DNA from: Campylobacterota bacterium
GTDB taxonomy: Bacteria > Campylobacterota > Campylobacteria > Campylobacterales > Thiovulaceae
Assembly (NCBI GenBank): GCA_030152305.1
Contig: JASKOM010000009.1
Span: 27,183 to 91,182 of the forward strand
Length of the DNA stretch: 64,000 nucleotides
Direction: 5' to 3'
The position numbers and the translations under genes are program-made. Positions 28,225 through 37,874 of the stretch are shown piece after piece. The notes under the pieces were generated by a model, which was given only the letters and a program-made list of their open reading frames with translations, did no database searches and was not told the origin of the DNA. Each line of letters opens with the position of its first letter. The first letter of the stretch is position 1.

Positions 28225-29589
28225 TTATCGTCGTTTGCCGATATTTGAAAGCATTGCATTTTTATTTGCACCAATCATTTTTTCGATATCTTTTAATCCG
28301 TTTTTATTGCCACTAAATTTTTTAGCAATTAACGAAGCATTTTTAAATTGTTTTAATATTTTATTAACTTGAATTTGATTTAAACCCGCACCTTTAGCGA
28401 TTCGTCGTTTTCGACTATTATTTAATAATGACGGATTTTCTCTTTCTTTTTTTGTCATCGAATTAACAAGAGCTTTAATCATTTTTAATTCCTGCGAATT
28501 TTCAAGATTAATATCTTTTATTTGATCAGTAAATTTGCCCATTCCTGGAATCATTCCAAGAATCGATTTAAAATCACCTAATTTTTTAAAGTTCTCGACA
28601 TGTTCGATAAAATCGTTAAAATTAAATTCACCTTTTTTAATTTTGCGATTAAGTTCTGTGGCTTTTTTCTTATCAACAACAAGAGAAGTTTTTTCCATAA
28701 GAGATTCTAAATCGCCTTCACCGATTAAACGAGAAACGATTCTTTCAGGTAAAAATGCATCAAGATCAGGAATTTTTTCACCAGTTCCGATGAATCTCAA
28801 AGGAACACCAACTTGAGAAGCAATCGAAATAGCAACTCCCCCTTTTATGTCGCCATCATATTTCGATAATATAACTCCGTCAATGCCAATTTCATTTTTA
28901 AAAGTTGTTGCTGTTCTAACAGTGTCATGACCTGTCATGCTATCAGCTACATAAAATACCTCATCGACTTTGATAGCTGATTTAATGTTTTTTAATTGAG
29001 TCATTAAATCGACATCGATTGCCAAACGACCTGCTGTATCGACAATGAGAACATCATATAAATCATCTTCAGCTTTTTTAAAAGCACCTTTGACAACATC
29101 AACGGGATTTTTATAATTTTCGTGTCCAAAAAATTCGATTCCAACTTGATTTGAAATTTGTCTTAATTGCTCAACCGCTGCCATTCGTTGTAAATCTGCT
29201 CCAGCAACAAGAACTTTCTTTTTTCTTAATTTTAAATAATTTGCGAGTTTGCCAACTGTTGTCGTTTTTCCGCTACCTTGCAAACCGACCATTAAAATTA
29301 CGGTTGGTGGTTTTGAAGCGAAAACAAAACCTTGTTTACCTTCAACAGTTAAAATATCTTCGAGATTATTTCTAATAGATTTTATAAAACTTTCTTGACC
29401 TATTTCTTCTTCGTCTCGCATATCTTCTTCGATTGTAGCGATGAGGTCTTTAACAACTTTATGATGAACATCTGCTTTTAATAAACTCTTTTTTAATTCA
29501 GCAAGAGCATTTTTTAACGATTGTTGATCATCATAAATTTTTATTTTTTTAATTGCCGTTGTAAACGACGATGTTAATGAACTAAACAT
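28225..29589 (-). CDS. ffh: Signal recognition particle protein Ffh
   Basis: Protein of 454 aa, full length: N domain, GTPase G domain with GLQGSGKTTTVGKLA (P-loop), DTAGRL and SKYDGD, and the Met-containing M domain (about 300-454) that binds 4.5S RNA. It targets nascent membrane proteins to FtsY. The partner RNA gene is 13 kb away at 43017. Two GATGAGGT words lie inside (28958, 29440). Confidence 0.97.
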   Translation of the reverse strand: MFSSLTSSFTTAIKKIKIYDDQQSLKNALAELKKSLLKADVHHKVVKDLIATIEEDMRDEEEIGQESFIKSIRNNLEDILTVEGKQGFVFASKPPTVILMVGLQGSGKTTTVGKLANYLKLRKKKVLVAGADLQRMAAVEQLRQISNQVGIEFFGHENYKNPVDVVKGAFKKAEDDLYDVLIVDTAGRLAIDVDLMTQLKNIKSAIKVDEVFYVADSMTGHDTVRTATTFKNEIGIDGVILSKYDGDIKGGVAISIASQVGVPLRFIGTGEKIPDLDAFLPERIVSRLIGEGDLESLMEKTSLVVDKKKATELNRKIKKGEFNFNDFIEHVENFKKLGDFKSILGMIPGMGKFTDQIKDINLENSQELKMIKALVNSMTKKERENPSLLNNSRKRRIAKGAGLNQIQVNKILKQFKNASLIAKKFSGNKNGLKDIEKMIGANKNAMLSNIGKRR

Positions 29590-29596
29590 ATATAAA

Positions 29597-30313
29597 TTAA
29601 TTATCCTTTCTAACTATAAATAAAGACGAAACACCAAATGAAAAACTTTTATTTTCGATTAATACAAAACCTGTTTTTTCAAGTTCATTAATTAATTCTT
29701 CAGATGACACGAAATTTTCTATCGAATTTGGCAAATATTGATAAGCATCTTTATTTTTTGAAATCAAGCCACCAATAAATGGCAAAATATTCGATAAATA
29801 AAAATCTCTAATTTTAGAAATAATAGAACTAGATTCTGATCGAGTAAATTCTAAAATAACGAGCAAACCGCCTTTTTTAAGAATTCTAAAAAATTCTAAA
29901 AAAGCTTGATCTCGTTCAATAACATTTCGAATTCCATAAGAAATAGAAACGATATCAACACTTTCATTTTCAAGTTTTGTTTCTGTTGCAGTGGAAATTT
30001 TAAATTCGAATTGAGGAAATTTTTGTCGTCCAACTTCAATCATTCCAACAGATGGATCGATACCAAGAATAGAATCAACTTCGATTTCAGATTTTTTACA
30101 ACTTTCACTCCAGAATTCCATCATATCACCAGTTCCACAAGCAACATCAACAATCATAGAAATTTTTTCACGACCATATTGTTGAAGAGCCAGAGAACAA
30201 CCTTCTCTTCGCCAACTTTTATCAACACCAAAGCTAAGAACTCGATTTGCGAGATCATAACTTGGAGCGATTTTATTAAACATGGAAACGATTTGTTCCT
30301 GTTTTTCTATCAT
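29597..30313 (-). CDS. ubiE: Demethylmenaquinone methyltransferase (UbiE/MenG)
   Basis: Protein of 238 aa. A class I SAM methyltransferase: VDVACGTGDMMEFW (SAM loop), SISYGIRNVIERDQAFLEFFRILKKGG (UbiE signature) and LEFTRS. It makes the last methylation of menaquinone, the quinone used for respiration in this phylum. Two other menaquinone genes (mqnD 32040, ubiD family 51400) lie in the window. It sits 7 bases upstream of ffh in the same run. Confidence 0.93.
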   Translation of the reverse strand: MIEKQEQIVSMFNKIAPSYDLANRVLSFGVDKSWRREGCSLALQQYGREKISMIVDVACGTGDMMEFWSESCKKSEIEVDSILGIDPSVGMIEVGRQKFPQFEFKISTATETKLENESVDIVSISYGIRNVIERDQAFLEFFRILKKGGLLVILEFTRSESSSIISKIRDFYLSNILPFIGGLISKNKDAYQYLPNSIENFVSSEELINELEKTGFVLIENKSFSFGVSSLFIVRKDN

Positions 30314-30346
30314 TTTTATATATTCTCTACTTTACTTATTTATTTT

Positions 30347-31396
30347 TTAATCAATCATTTCATAGCTATCAGCAAGTTGAATTTTACCAGTATCAACTAA
30401 TTTTTGAACAACATCAACGATTTTTCTTTGCATTGCTTCAACATCTTTAACTTTAACAGCACCGACAAAAGCTAATTCTTCCTCGAAAGCAACTCTTGCT
30501 CGAGATGACATATTCGAAAGGATTTTTTCTCTTAAACCGTCTGTTCCACCTTTTAAAGCGATCATTAATTCTTGTTGATTTGCTTCTTTTAGAATTTCAC
30601 GAACAGCAAAATTATCAAGTGTTTCGATATCATCAAAAGTAAACATCATTTCTTTAATAGAAGCCGCGAGTTCTTCGTCTTTTTGTTCAATTTGAGCAAG
30701 TGTAGATTTAGAAGTTTTTGTGCCAAGTCTGTTAAAGATATCAGCAACAGCTCGAGGACCACCAACTTCAACTTTGTAAGAAGCTAACGATTCTAATTTG
30801 CTTTCAAGAACAGTTGAAACTCGACGAATAATCGAAGGTGAAATATCGCCTAAGTTTGCCATTCTCATTGAAACTTCGGACATTAATTCATCTGGAAACA
30901 TCGATAAAGTTTCCGCTGCGGCAGCAGGTTCCATATGAGCAAGAATTAAAGCAATTGTTTGAGGATGTTCATTAACGATAAAATCAGCTAATTGTTGAGG
31001 CTTAATTTTTGTAATATAGCCGAAGTTTTGATTTCCATTGATAGTTTTTGCAAGTTTGTCCATAATAGCTTTCGTTTCATCTGGTCCAAGAGTTTTATGC
31101 AATAACTCACGAGCATAATCCAAACCGCCATTATTAATATATTGATTAGATTTGAAAATAGATAAAAATTCCTGTAAAACACCAGTAGCTAGATTTTTTT
31201 CAACTGATTTAGATTGAGCAATATATTTTGAAATTTCTGTAATAGAATCAATTTTTAAATTAGCAAAAACACTAGCAGTTAAGTCATCTTTTAATTGAAG
31301 TAATAAAATAGCTACTTTTTCTGACATTGGCATGTTGTTAATTCGTTCTTTTATAATATCACTTATTGGTTGATCACTATCTTGTAATAGTGGCAT
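30347..31396 (-). CDS. fliG: Flagellar motor switch protein FliG
   Basis: Protein of 349 aa with N, middle and C domains. The middle domain has EHPQTIALILAHM (the EHPQ motif). The C domain carries charged torque-helix residues (about 280-300, REKILSNMSSRARVAFEEEL). FliG couples stator force to rotor rotation and switching with FliM and FliN; fliN is at 39970 in this window. RBS GGAG precedes the start. Confidence 0.97.
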   Translation of the reverse strand: MPLLQDSDQPISDIIKERINNMPMSEKVAILLLQLKDDLTASVFANLKIDSITEISKYIAQSKSVEKNLATGVLQEFLSIFKSNQYINNGGLDYARELLHKTLGPDETKAIMDKLAKTINGNQNFGYITKIKPQQLADFIVNEHPQTIALILAHMEPAAAAETLSMFPDELMSEVSMRMANLGDISPSIIRRVSTVLESKLESLASYKVEVGGPRAVADIFNRLGTKTSKSTLAQIEQKDEELAASIKEMMFTFDDIETLDNFAVREILKEANQQELMIALKGGTDGLREKILSNMSSRARVAFEEELAFVGAVKVKDVEAMQRKIVDVVQKLVDTGKIQLADSYEMID

Positions 31397-31557
31397 GTTT
31401 TTCTCCAGTTTTATAAAAAATAATACCTAATATTTTACTTTAGTTATTTAAATTAAGTTATATTTTTTATTGGGATCATAACATATAGAATTTGAAGAAC
31501 CCCGTCGTCAACGGGATGATTTTCACACTATTTTGCTTAAAGCTATATATCAATTAA

Positions 31558-32018
31558 TTAAAAAGATTGTTCTTGTTTTTTTGTTTGATTAAATTCGATT
31601 CGTGTTGTATCTCGTTTGAATTTATGTAAGACCAGAATTAATATAAAAAATACAGCCGAAATTCCTCCAAGTGCAACGATTAAACCAAGTTCTTCAGGCA
31701 ATATTTCAATTAATATTAATTTTCTTAGAATAACAACAAAGCCTATTTCTAAGAATGTTACAGCATAATCAAATCCATTTGAAATAAATAAAGTTTTAAC
31801 AATTGCAATAATAATTAAAGTGCATCAGCTAAAACATGTCTCAAAGATGCAAAGTTCAAAATTTCACCTGTAAAAGCCAAATCGCCTATTTTATAAGTCA
31901 AAGCAATTAAGCAAAACAATGTATAAATAAGCATTAATCCAACAAAAATATTTCTTGCCATCGATGAGGTCGATATGAAAAATTTTGTTGGATCTTTAAA
32001 AAAATTTAATAAATCCAA
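31558..32018 (-). pseudogene. PsiE-like membrane protein gene with a one-base frameshift
   Basis: From ATG 32018 the frame gives 67 aa and stops after ADAL at TAA. Shifting by one base at that point opens the second half (IIIAIVKTLFISNGFDYAV, FLEIGFVVILRKLILIEI, GLIVALGGISAVFFILI) to a stop at 31558. Restoring one T in the CTTT run (expected CTT TTA ATT) gives a continuous 153-aa protein with four membrane helices, similar in size and layout to the PsiE (phosphate-starvation-inducible) family. It could be a true frameshift, a slippage-controlled gene or a sequencing error in a T run. A weak hairpin (31501-31515) follows its end. GATGAGGT at 31963 reads Thr-Ser-Ser. Confidence 0.65.
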
Positions 32019-32039
32019 ATTATTAACCTTTTATTTTAA

Positions 32040-32906
32040 TTAAGAAAATCGATAATCTCGATATTCAACTGGAAGCATGTGATCTTGAATATTTATTATT
32101 TGATTATACAATTTATGTTGATAACCTATTTGAAACAAACGATTTATCGATCTTTGTTGAATCTCTGAAATCGTAATCGAATCGTTATTTGCATATAAAC
32201 TTAGATATTTATTTAATTCGACCTCATCGATTCGAACTTCTTTTCTTTCAAGAAGCATATTCGATAATATTTGTTTATTAGAAACAGCTAATTTAACAGC
32301 TTTTTCTAAAGTTTCTTGAATATTGATTGCTCGAAGTAATGGAATAGATCGTCGAATAACCATTCCACCAAGAGGCAAGGGCATATTTTCGCCATGATTT
32401 AATTCAAGCCAAACATCCCAAATTTCTCGTTCAACTTCTAATTCATCAGAAAAATTTAAAATCGATTCGTGAATTAATAAACCAGCATGAACTTCGCCAG
32501 ACAAAACAGAATTCTCGATTTCCAAGAAATTTTTATAAATTATTCTTGCTTCAGGATAAGCGATTTTAAAAAGCATGGCATTCGTCGTATTTTCCCCCGA
32601 AAGAGCAACTTTGAAATTTCGTTTTAAATTGACACCCTTTTTTTTAACTAATTTTGGACCATAGCCATTTCCAAAAGAAACACCTGTATTTAATAATGCA
32701 TAATCTTCTAAGATTTTTGGATAAAGAGCGAAACTAATTGCTGAAACATCATAAGTAGTTTTAATTGCTTCTAAATTTAATGTTTCGATATCAAGAGCAG
32801 TATTAATAAATTTACTATTTTTAATTGAAACCCAGCCGAACTTAATTGCAAAATACATAAAAATGTCATCGGCATCGGGTGAATGAGCTACTGTGATTTT
32901 TCGCAT
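32040..32906 (-). CDS. mqnD: 1,4-dihydroxy-6-naphthoate synthase (futalosine pathway)
   Basis: Protein of 288 aa. It starts with the family motif AHSPDADDIFMYFAI and contains GNGYGPKLV and the LIHESIL segment where MqnD carries its catalytic His. It converts cyclic dehypoxanthinyl futalosine to 1,4-dihydroxy-6-naphthoate in menaquinone synthesis, the route used by Campylobacterota. The broken psiE-like gene follows 21 bases downstream; the rhodanese gene abuts upstream. Confidence 0.9.
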   Translation of the reverse strand: MRKITVAHSPDADDIFMYFAIKFGWVSIKNSKFINTALDIETLNLEAIKTTYDVSAISFALYPKILEDYALLNTGVSFGNGYGPKLVKKKGVNLKRNFKVALSGENTTNAMLFKIAYPEARIIYKNFLEIENSVLSGEVHAGLLIHESILNFSDELEVEREIWDVWLELNHGENMPLPLGGMVIRRSIPLLRAINIQETLEKAVKLAVSNKQILSNMLLERKEVRIDEVELNKYLSLYANNDSITISEIQQRSINRLFQIGYQHKLYNQIINIQDHMLPVEYRDYRFS

Positions 32907-33284
32907 TTATAAAATATCTGATGAACCATCATATTGAATTATGTCGTAACTTTTTTCAGCTTTAACATAATGAATTCCGCCAGATAAATTAATTACGGTA
33001 TAACCTAATTTAAATAAATATGAAGAAATATGACCTGTTCGGCTACCAGTTCGACAAATTAATAAAAATTTTTTTGATTTATCGTTATCGATAATAGAAT
33101 GAAGTTTTGATAAAAAACCATCTAAATCAAATTGACCCATTTCATCAAAAAAAGTTAAAGTTCTTGAACCTTTTAAAATGCCAGTTTCGATCCATTCTTC
33201 TTTTGTTCGAACATCAATAATTGGAACACCAGTTTGAGATTTCATGTAAGCTTTTGATGGATATTCGTTAATTTTATAGCTCAT
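32907..33284 (-). CDS. Rhodanese-like domain protein, cytoplasmic copy
   Basis: Protein of 125 aa with a single rhodanese domain and active-site loop CRTGSRTG. No signal peptide. VRTKEEWIETGILKGSRTLTFFDE parallels the sequence of the next upstream gene, so the two are tandem duplicates. It may transfer sulfane sulfur. It abuts mqnD directly and starts 2 bases after the secreted copy. Confidence 0.88.
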   Translation of the reverse strand: MSYKINEYPSKAYMKSQTGVPIIDVRTKEEWIETGILKGSRTLTFFDEMGQFDLDGFLSKLHSIIDNDKSKKFLLICRTGSRTGHISSYLFKLGYTVINLSGGIHYVKAEKSYDIIQYDGSSDIL

Positions 33285-33286
33285 AA

Positions 33287-33709
33287 TTATTGCACCTTTT
33301 TAAGAGGATCATATCGATCAGGTTTCATTCCGTTTCTAATTGCATGAACGATTCCGCCTTGAAGATTAATAACTTCGTAACCATTTTTACCCAAGAAATC
33401 TGCAACGATTTTAGATCTATTTCCTGTTCGGCAAATAATAGCAAATTGCTCCTCTTTTTTGATAACTTTTTTTAGTTTTGATAAAAATTGAGAAACATCG
33501 TAATTTCCACTGTCATCAAAAAAAGTAATTGGATAAGAACCTTTAAGAATTCCTGTTTCCCACCACTCTTTTTCAGTTCGAATGTCTATAATTTTCGTGC
33601 TTGAATTTAATAGATCAATAGTTAAAAACCGTGTTTCAACTCCAGCAAAAAGAGAATAGATAGAAAGAATAAAAGCAGATATTTGAAGTTTGAACAAAAT
33701 GACCTCCAT
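33287..33709 (-). CDS. Rhodanese-like domain protein, secreted copy
   Basis: Protein of 140 aa. An N-terminal hydrophobic stretch (about 5-22, ISAFILSIYSLFAG) looks like a signal peptide, so this copy is probably periplasmic. Active-site loop CRTGNRSK. IRTEKEWWETGILKGSYPITFFDD matches its neighbour closely. Paired inside and outside rhodaneses fit a sulfur-oxidising or polysulfide-using lifestyle; that is inference. Confidence 0.85.
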   Translation of the reverse strand: MEVILFKLQISAFILSIYSLFAGVETRFLTIDLLNSSTKIIDIRTEKEWWETGILKGSYPITFFDDSGNYDVSQFLSKLKKVIKKEEQFAIICRTGNRSKIVADFLGKNGYEVINLQGGIVHAIRNGMKPDRYDPLKKVQ

Positions 33710-33828
33710 AAATTTTAAAATTTAATTTTTGATATTTTGCCATGAGTTTAATCATATTTAAGCTTAAATTATGATTTTTATAAGATTAGATCCAACTTGA
33801 TTAATGTTGAATCTATTAAATATATATT

Positions 33829-34161
33829 TTAATTATGATTTAGTTGTAAGCCAATAACTCCAATAACGATTAAAAAAATAGAAGCTAATTTTATTAAACT
33901 CATTGTTTCTTTAAAGATTAACCAACCAAATATCGTAATTAAAATTATTCCGACTCCGCTCCAAACAGCATATGTAACACTGACTTCTAATTTTTTTGTA
34001 ACTTCCCACATAATATAAAAAGCCAATGAATATGTCGTAGCGGTAATCACACCAAAAAGCCAACTGCTATTTAAAGATGAATATTTTAATGATAAAGTTC
34101 CGATAACTTCAAATATAATCGAAAGAAATAATAAAATCCACGGGTTAATCGAACTCATCAT
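33829..34161 (-). CDS. SMR family small multidrug/guanidinium exporter
   Basis: Protein of 110 aa with four membrane helices, usual SMR length. The active Glu lies in the first helix (LSIIFEVIGTLSLKYS) and the family motif WEVTKKLEVSVTYAVWSGVG is present. SMR proteins export cationic drugs or guanidinium by proton antiport. It starts 4 bases after aguB, so the two are co-transcribed; a link to polyamine or guanidino compounds is possible. Confidence 0.92.
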   Translation of the reverse strand: MMSSINPWILLFLSIIFEVIGTLSLKYSSLNSSWLFGVITATTYSLAFYIMWEVTKKLEVSVTYAVWSGVGIILITIFGWLIFKETMSLIKLASIFLIVIGVIGLQLNHN

Positions 34162-34165
34162 TTTA

Positions 34166-35026
34166 TTAATCTCGCCATCTTTTTGTGAGATCTTTATAAT
34201 CTTCGATTCGTCGATCTCTAAAAAAAGGCCAAATTTCTCGCATCTCTTTTGTCTCTTGTCGTGTTACTTCAGCATATAAAATTTCTTCTTGATCAGCTGA
34301 AGCTCTAGCAATTTCTTCACCTTTGGCATTTAAAATAAAACTATTGCCCCAGAAAGTTATACCTTTATAAGTTCCAGAAGGATCTTTTTCAAAACCGATT
34401 CGATTTGCTGTTGCAACAGGAATACCATTAGCAATTGCATGAGCTTTTTGAATTGTTTGCCACCTCATCAATTGAGAAGCTGTTTCGCTTTCGCCTTCTT
34501 CTTCTAACCAGCCAATAGCCGTAGGATAAATTAAAATTTCTGCTCCAGCCATTGCCATTAATCTTGAAGCTTCAGGATACCATTGATCCCAACAAATTAA
34601 AACACCAAGTCGTCCAACAGAAGTATCAACTGGAACGAAACCTAAATCACCTTCTGTGAAATAAAATTTTTCATAATATGCTGGATCGTCTGGAATGTGC
34701 ATTTTTCGATATTTTCCTGCAATTGAACCATCTCGTTCAAAAACAAAAGCCGTATTGTGATAAAGTCCTTCAGCTCGTTTTTCAAAAAGCGAAGTAACAA
34801 GAACTATTTTATTTTCTTTTGCAACATTGCTCCAAAACTTTAAATCATTTTCAAAATTTTGAGCATATTTAAAATTTAAAACATCTTCAGTTACACAAAA
34901 ATATGGCGATTGATGAAGTTCCTGAAGAATGATGAGGTCAGCTTTTTGCGAAGCTTCTTGAACTTTTAAAGCGATGTCATTATTTACATTTTCGCTATAT
35001 CGTGTTTGAATAACTGCTAATTTCAT
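34166..35026 (-). CDS. aguB: N-carbamoylputrescine amidase
   Basis: Protein of 286 aa, nitrilase superfamily. Catalytic triad: Glu36 in LQELHQSPYF, Lys in KYRKMHIPDDP, Cys in LICWDQWYPEASR. The LHQSPYFC and DPAYYEKFYFTEGD segments are typical of AguB, which hydrolyses N-carbamoylputrescine to putrescine. Together with nspC (40882) it indicates putrescine-to-spermidine synthesis by the agmatine and carboxyspermidine route. Two GATGAGGT words lie inside. Confidence 0.93.
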   Translation of the reverse strand: MKLAVIQTRYSENVNNDIALKVQEASQKADLIILQELHQSPYFCVTEDVLNFKYAQNFENDLKFWSNVAKENKIVLVTSLFEKRAEGLYHNTAFVFERDGSIAGKYRKMHIPDDPAYYEKFYFTEGDLGFVPVDTSVGRLGVLICWDQWYPEASRLMAMAGAEILIYPTAIGWLEEEGESETASQLMRWQTIQKAHAIANGIPVATANRIGFEKDPSGTYKGITFWGNSFILNAKGEEIARASADQEEILYAEVTRQETKEMREIWPFFRDRRIEDYKDLTKRWRD

Positions 35027-35053
35027 GATTTTGCCTTTATTAAAATTTATTTT

Positions 35054-37195
35054 TTAAGCTATTTTTTCTTCAACTTTGAATTTTTTAAGTTCTTCGTCAA
35101 GAACAGAAATATTTTGGTATAAACTGGAAACGGTTTCTTCGATTTCTTCAACTGATAGCATATTTGAATACGAAGCTGATTTTAATTTATTAATCGAATC
35201 AACAATTCCGCCATTTTCAGATGATAAAGTTTCAGAATTTGACACATTTTTTGAAGCCATATTATTAATAAAATAAATAATTTTTAATATATCATCTGTG
35301 TTTTTGCCAATAAATGCCGAAATCTGTAAAAGTTTTCTAATTTCATTGCTATTTATTTCAACATCTCGAGAAAATATTTCGATATTTTCAGAAATAACAT
35401 TTATTTCTCGTTCAACTCGTTTTAAATCATGTTGAGTTTTTTCAGCTAATTCTCGAATGCTTTCAGCGATAACTTCAAAACCTTTTCCGCTATCACCAGC
35501 ATTTGCTGCTTCGATAGCTGTATTTAAAGCAAGAAGATCAGTTTGTGTTGTAATTTCAGAAATATCATCAATGGCTCGTTTTACATCTTTACTATTTTTA
35601 ATTAATTCTTTCATTTTTTGAGAAAGTTCATCTTCATTTTTAGAAGTCATATTAACTCGACTGTTCATTTCTATAATGCTATTTTTAATTATTTCAATTT
35701 TATTTTTTGTATTACCAAGATGTTTTTGAGTATCATTAAGTGAAATAACATTAATAGCAATAATATTATTAATTTGAGAACTTTTTTCGGATATATATTT
35801 AATTTGAGTTGATTCGTCAGTAATTTGTTGTTTGATATCTGAAGAATTGCCTCTAAGTTGAGTTGAAATTTCGACATTGACTTTACTACTATCAACAGCT
35901 TTTTTAATTGTTCCACGAACTTTTTCAATAAACGAATTAATATGTTTTGCTAAAACTGAAAGTTCATCATTTGTTGAAATTGCGAGTTTTTTAGTTAAAT
36001 CACCATCGCCACTTAATAAATTCAAAGCTGTTTCAGTCAAATGTTTAATAGGATCTAAAATAAATTTCTTAGAAATAAAAGTTGAAACAGCAATTGCAAC
36101 AATAAAAAGAACAGACATAATAATAATTAATCTATAAAAAATGGCAAATAATCTATTATAAAAATCTTGTTCAAAAGCTAAAGCTTCATTTTCGATGTCA
36201 TCAACATAAACACCAGTTCCAATTACCCAACCCCATTCTGGAAAGAGTTTGACATAAGATAATTTAGGTTCTATATTTCCTGTTGATTCTTTTAACCAAT
36301 TATATTTAACAACACCATGACTAAATTTTTCAATTTTCATTGACATTTCTTTAAATGGATGAATGCCTTTTGGATCTGTTACTTTTGCCATATTTTGTTT
36401 TTCAAGATCTGGTGAAATTGGATGCATAATCATATTCATCATTCGATCTTGAATCCAGAAATAGCCATCTTTTTTATCGCTATATCTCAAAGATCGAAGA
36501 GTTGATTGAGCTTCAAGTTTCATTTTTTCTTCGAAACTATCAACATAAACACCAGTTCCGATAATCCAACCGAGAGGTTTAAATAAAATAACAAACGAGA
36601 CTTTATCTTGAGGAGTATCAAAACCTGGTTTATTCCATTTATAATTTACGAAACCTTTATTTTCAGAACTTGCTTTAATAACTTCATTCATTTCAACAAA
36701 TAATTTTTTGCCATCTGGATCTGCCATTTTCGAAATATCTTTGCCATCTAAAGCTGGTTTAATCGGGTGCATAATCATTTCAAGATTTAAATTATGAATC
36801 CAAAAATAACCATCAGTTCCATATCTACTATTTTTTACAATTTCTTTTAATCGAGAAATTAATTCATCTTGAGAAAGTTTATTTATATTTTCGTCATATG
36901 TTCTTTGAAGAATAGAAAATAAAAGCAATGTTTTAGATTCTAAATCGTTTTGAATTGCCGAAACAATATTTTCTTTTTTTGACTTTTGGTAATAAACATC
37001 AACGACATTAACTGCTTCATTGACTCTATTTGCAAGTTCTTCTTCTTTTGCTTTATATAATTGTTCTGTATAAATATCAACAGTATTATCTTTTATTTTT
37101 ATAAAACTTCGTGAAACTTCTGTAATATAAGCTACTGTAACTATTAACAATGCTGAAATGACCAATAAAGTAATTTTTTTTGATAAAGAAAACAT
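35054..37195 (-). CDS. Methyl-accepting chemotaxis protein with two Cache domains
   Basis: Protein of 713 aa. Membrane helix at about 8-28, then two similar periplasmic Cache_2 units: DGYFWIHNLNLEMIMHPI ... PLGWIIGTGVYVDSF and DGYFWIQDRMMNMIMHPI ... EWGWVIGTGVYVDDI. A second helix (about 355-378), a HAMP region and the signalling domain with TDLLALNTAIEAANAGDSGKGFEVIAESIRELA follow. It should sense a small extracellular ligand and control CheA. The signalling hairpin departs somewhat from consensus (GDSGKGFEVIAE). Stand-alone gene with its own leader. Confidence 0.93.
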   Translation of the reverse strand: MFSLSKKITLLVISALLIVTVAYITEVSRSFIKIKDNTVDIYTEQLYKAKEEELANRVNEAVNVVDVYYQKSKKENIVSAIQNDLESKTLLLFSILQRTYDENINKLSQDELISRLKEIVKNSRYGTDGYFWIHNLNLEMIMHPIKPALDGKDISKMADPDGKKLFVEMNEVIKASSENKGFVNYKWNKPGFDTPQDKVSFVILFKPLGWIIGTGVYVDSFEEKMKLEAQSTLRSLRYSDKKDGYFWIQDRMMNMIMHPISPDLEKQNMAKVTDPKGIHPFKEMSMKIEKFSHGVVKYNWLKESTGNIEPKLSYVKLFPEWGWVIGTGVYVDDIENEALAFEQDFYNRLFAIFYRLIIIMSVLFIVAIAVSTFISKKFILDPIKHLTETALNLLSGDGDLTKKLAISTNDELSVLAKHINSFIEKVRGTIKKAVDSSKVNVEISTQLRGNSSDIKQQITDESTQIKYISEKSSQINNIIAINVISLNDTQKHLGNTKNKIEIIKNSIIEMNSRVNMTSKNEDELSQKMKELIKNSKDVKRAIDDISEITTQTDLLALNTAIEAANAGDSGKGFEVIAESIRELAEKTQHDLKRVEREINVISENIEIFSRDVEINSNEIRKLLQISAFIGKNTDDILKIIYFINNMASKNVSNSETLSSENGGIVDSINKLKSASYSNMLSVEEIEETVSSLYQNISVLDEELKKFKVEEKIA

Positions 37196-37213
37196 GCTTT
37201 ACAACCTTTATAA

Positions 37214-37852
37214 TTAATCTGGAATATTTATTCCAAAATATTCTAATGCTTTTATTTGTTCATTAGAAAAACCGTATTTTCGCCATTCACCAAAGTTATT
37301 TATTAATTTTTGTTTTATTTCTTTTGTAGCAAATTCTTGCAAAATTGTTCGATTATGTTCAATTTCTTCATTTTTAATAAAAGCCATGCCATTAAACGAA
37401 TATGGTTCTTCAGTTTCAGAATAAATTAATAATCCATTGCCAAACTCTTCGAGATATTCAACAAGCTGACGATATGAAATTCCAAATTCAATCGAATGCC
37501 AACCTATATTTTCAAGAACCTCATCTTTAAAACTATCAACACCTTCAGAAGAAATATCTTCGTAAGATGCAAGATGTCTATTTAAATCAAATATTTTATT
37601 TGGAATATTTTTAACATAAATAGAAACATTTGCAAAAGTTGATTTAATCGAATAACCAATTCCAAGAGGTTCAAATTTGTTAGTCAAAGAACCTCGACCT
37701 TGAAAAATTAAAAGTTCGTTATTTATATTTGTTGAATTAATAATTTTGCCATCTAACGAAATAGCAAAAATTTCTGTTGAATAAATAGCCTTTGCGAAAG
37801 CTAAATTATTAACATTAATAACATCTTTTGATAAATTAATTTTTTTAAACAT
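37214..37852 (-). CDS. Protein of unknown function
   Basis: Protein of 212 aa, soluble, no signal peptide or membrane helix. Beta-rich N-terminal half (IFAISLDGKIINSTNIN, GYSIKSTFANVSIYVKNI) and helical C-terminal half (LQEFATKEIKQKLINNFGEWRKYGFSNEQIKALEYFGI). No family recognised. It lies between waaF and the chemoreceptor, 22 bases after waaF-side neighbour, in the same direction. GATGAGGT at 37518 reads Asp-Glu-Val. Confidence 0.65.
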   Translation of the reverse strand: MFKKINLSKDVINVNNLAFAKAIYSTEIFAISLDGKIINSTNINNELLIFQGRGSLTNKFEPLGIGYSIKSTFANVSIYVKNIPNKIFDLNRHLASYEDISSEGVDSFKDEVLENIGWHSIEFGISYRQLVEYLEEFGNGLLIYSETEEPYSFNGMAFIKNEEIEHNRTILQEFATKEIKQKLINNFGEWRKYGFSNEQIKALEYFGINIPD

Positions 37853-37874
37853 AATAAACAGCTCCTATATTTAA

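Noticed and set aside
31501..31515. Hairpin CCCGT-CGTCA-ACGGG as a member of repeat family A
   Set aside because: Only five base pairs and no shared inner block; resemblance to the family is limited to a GGGATGA end.
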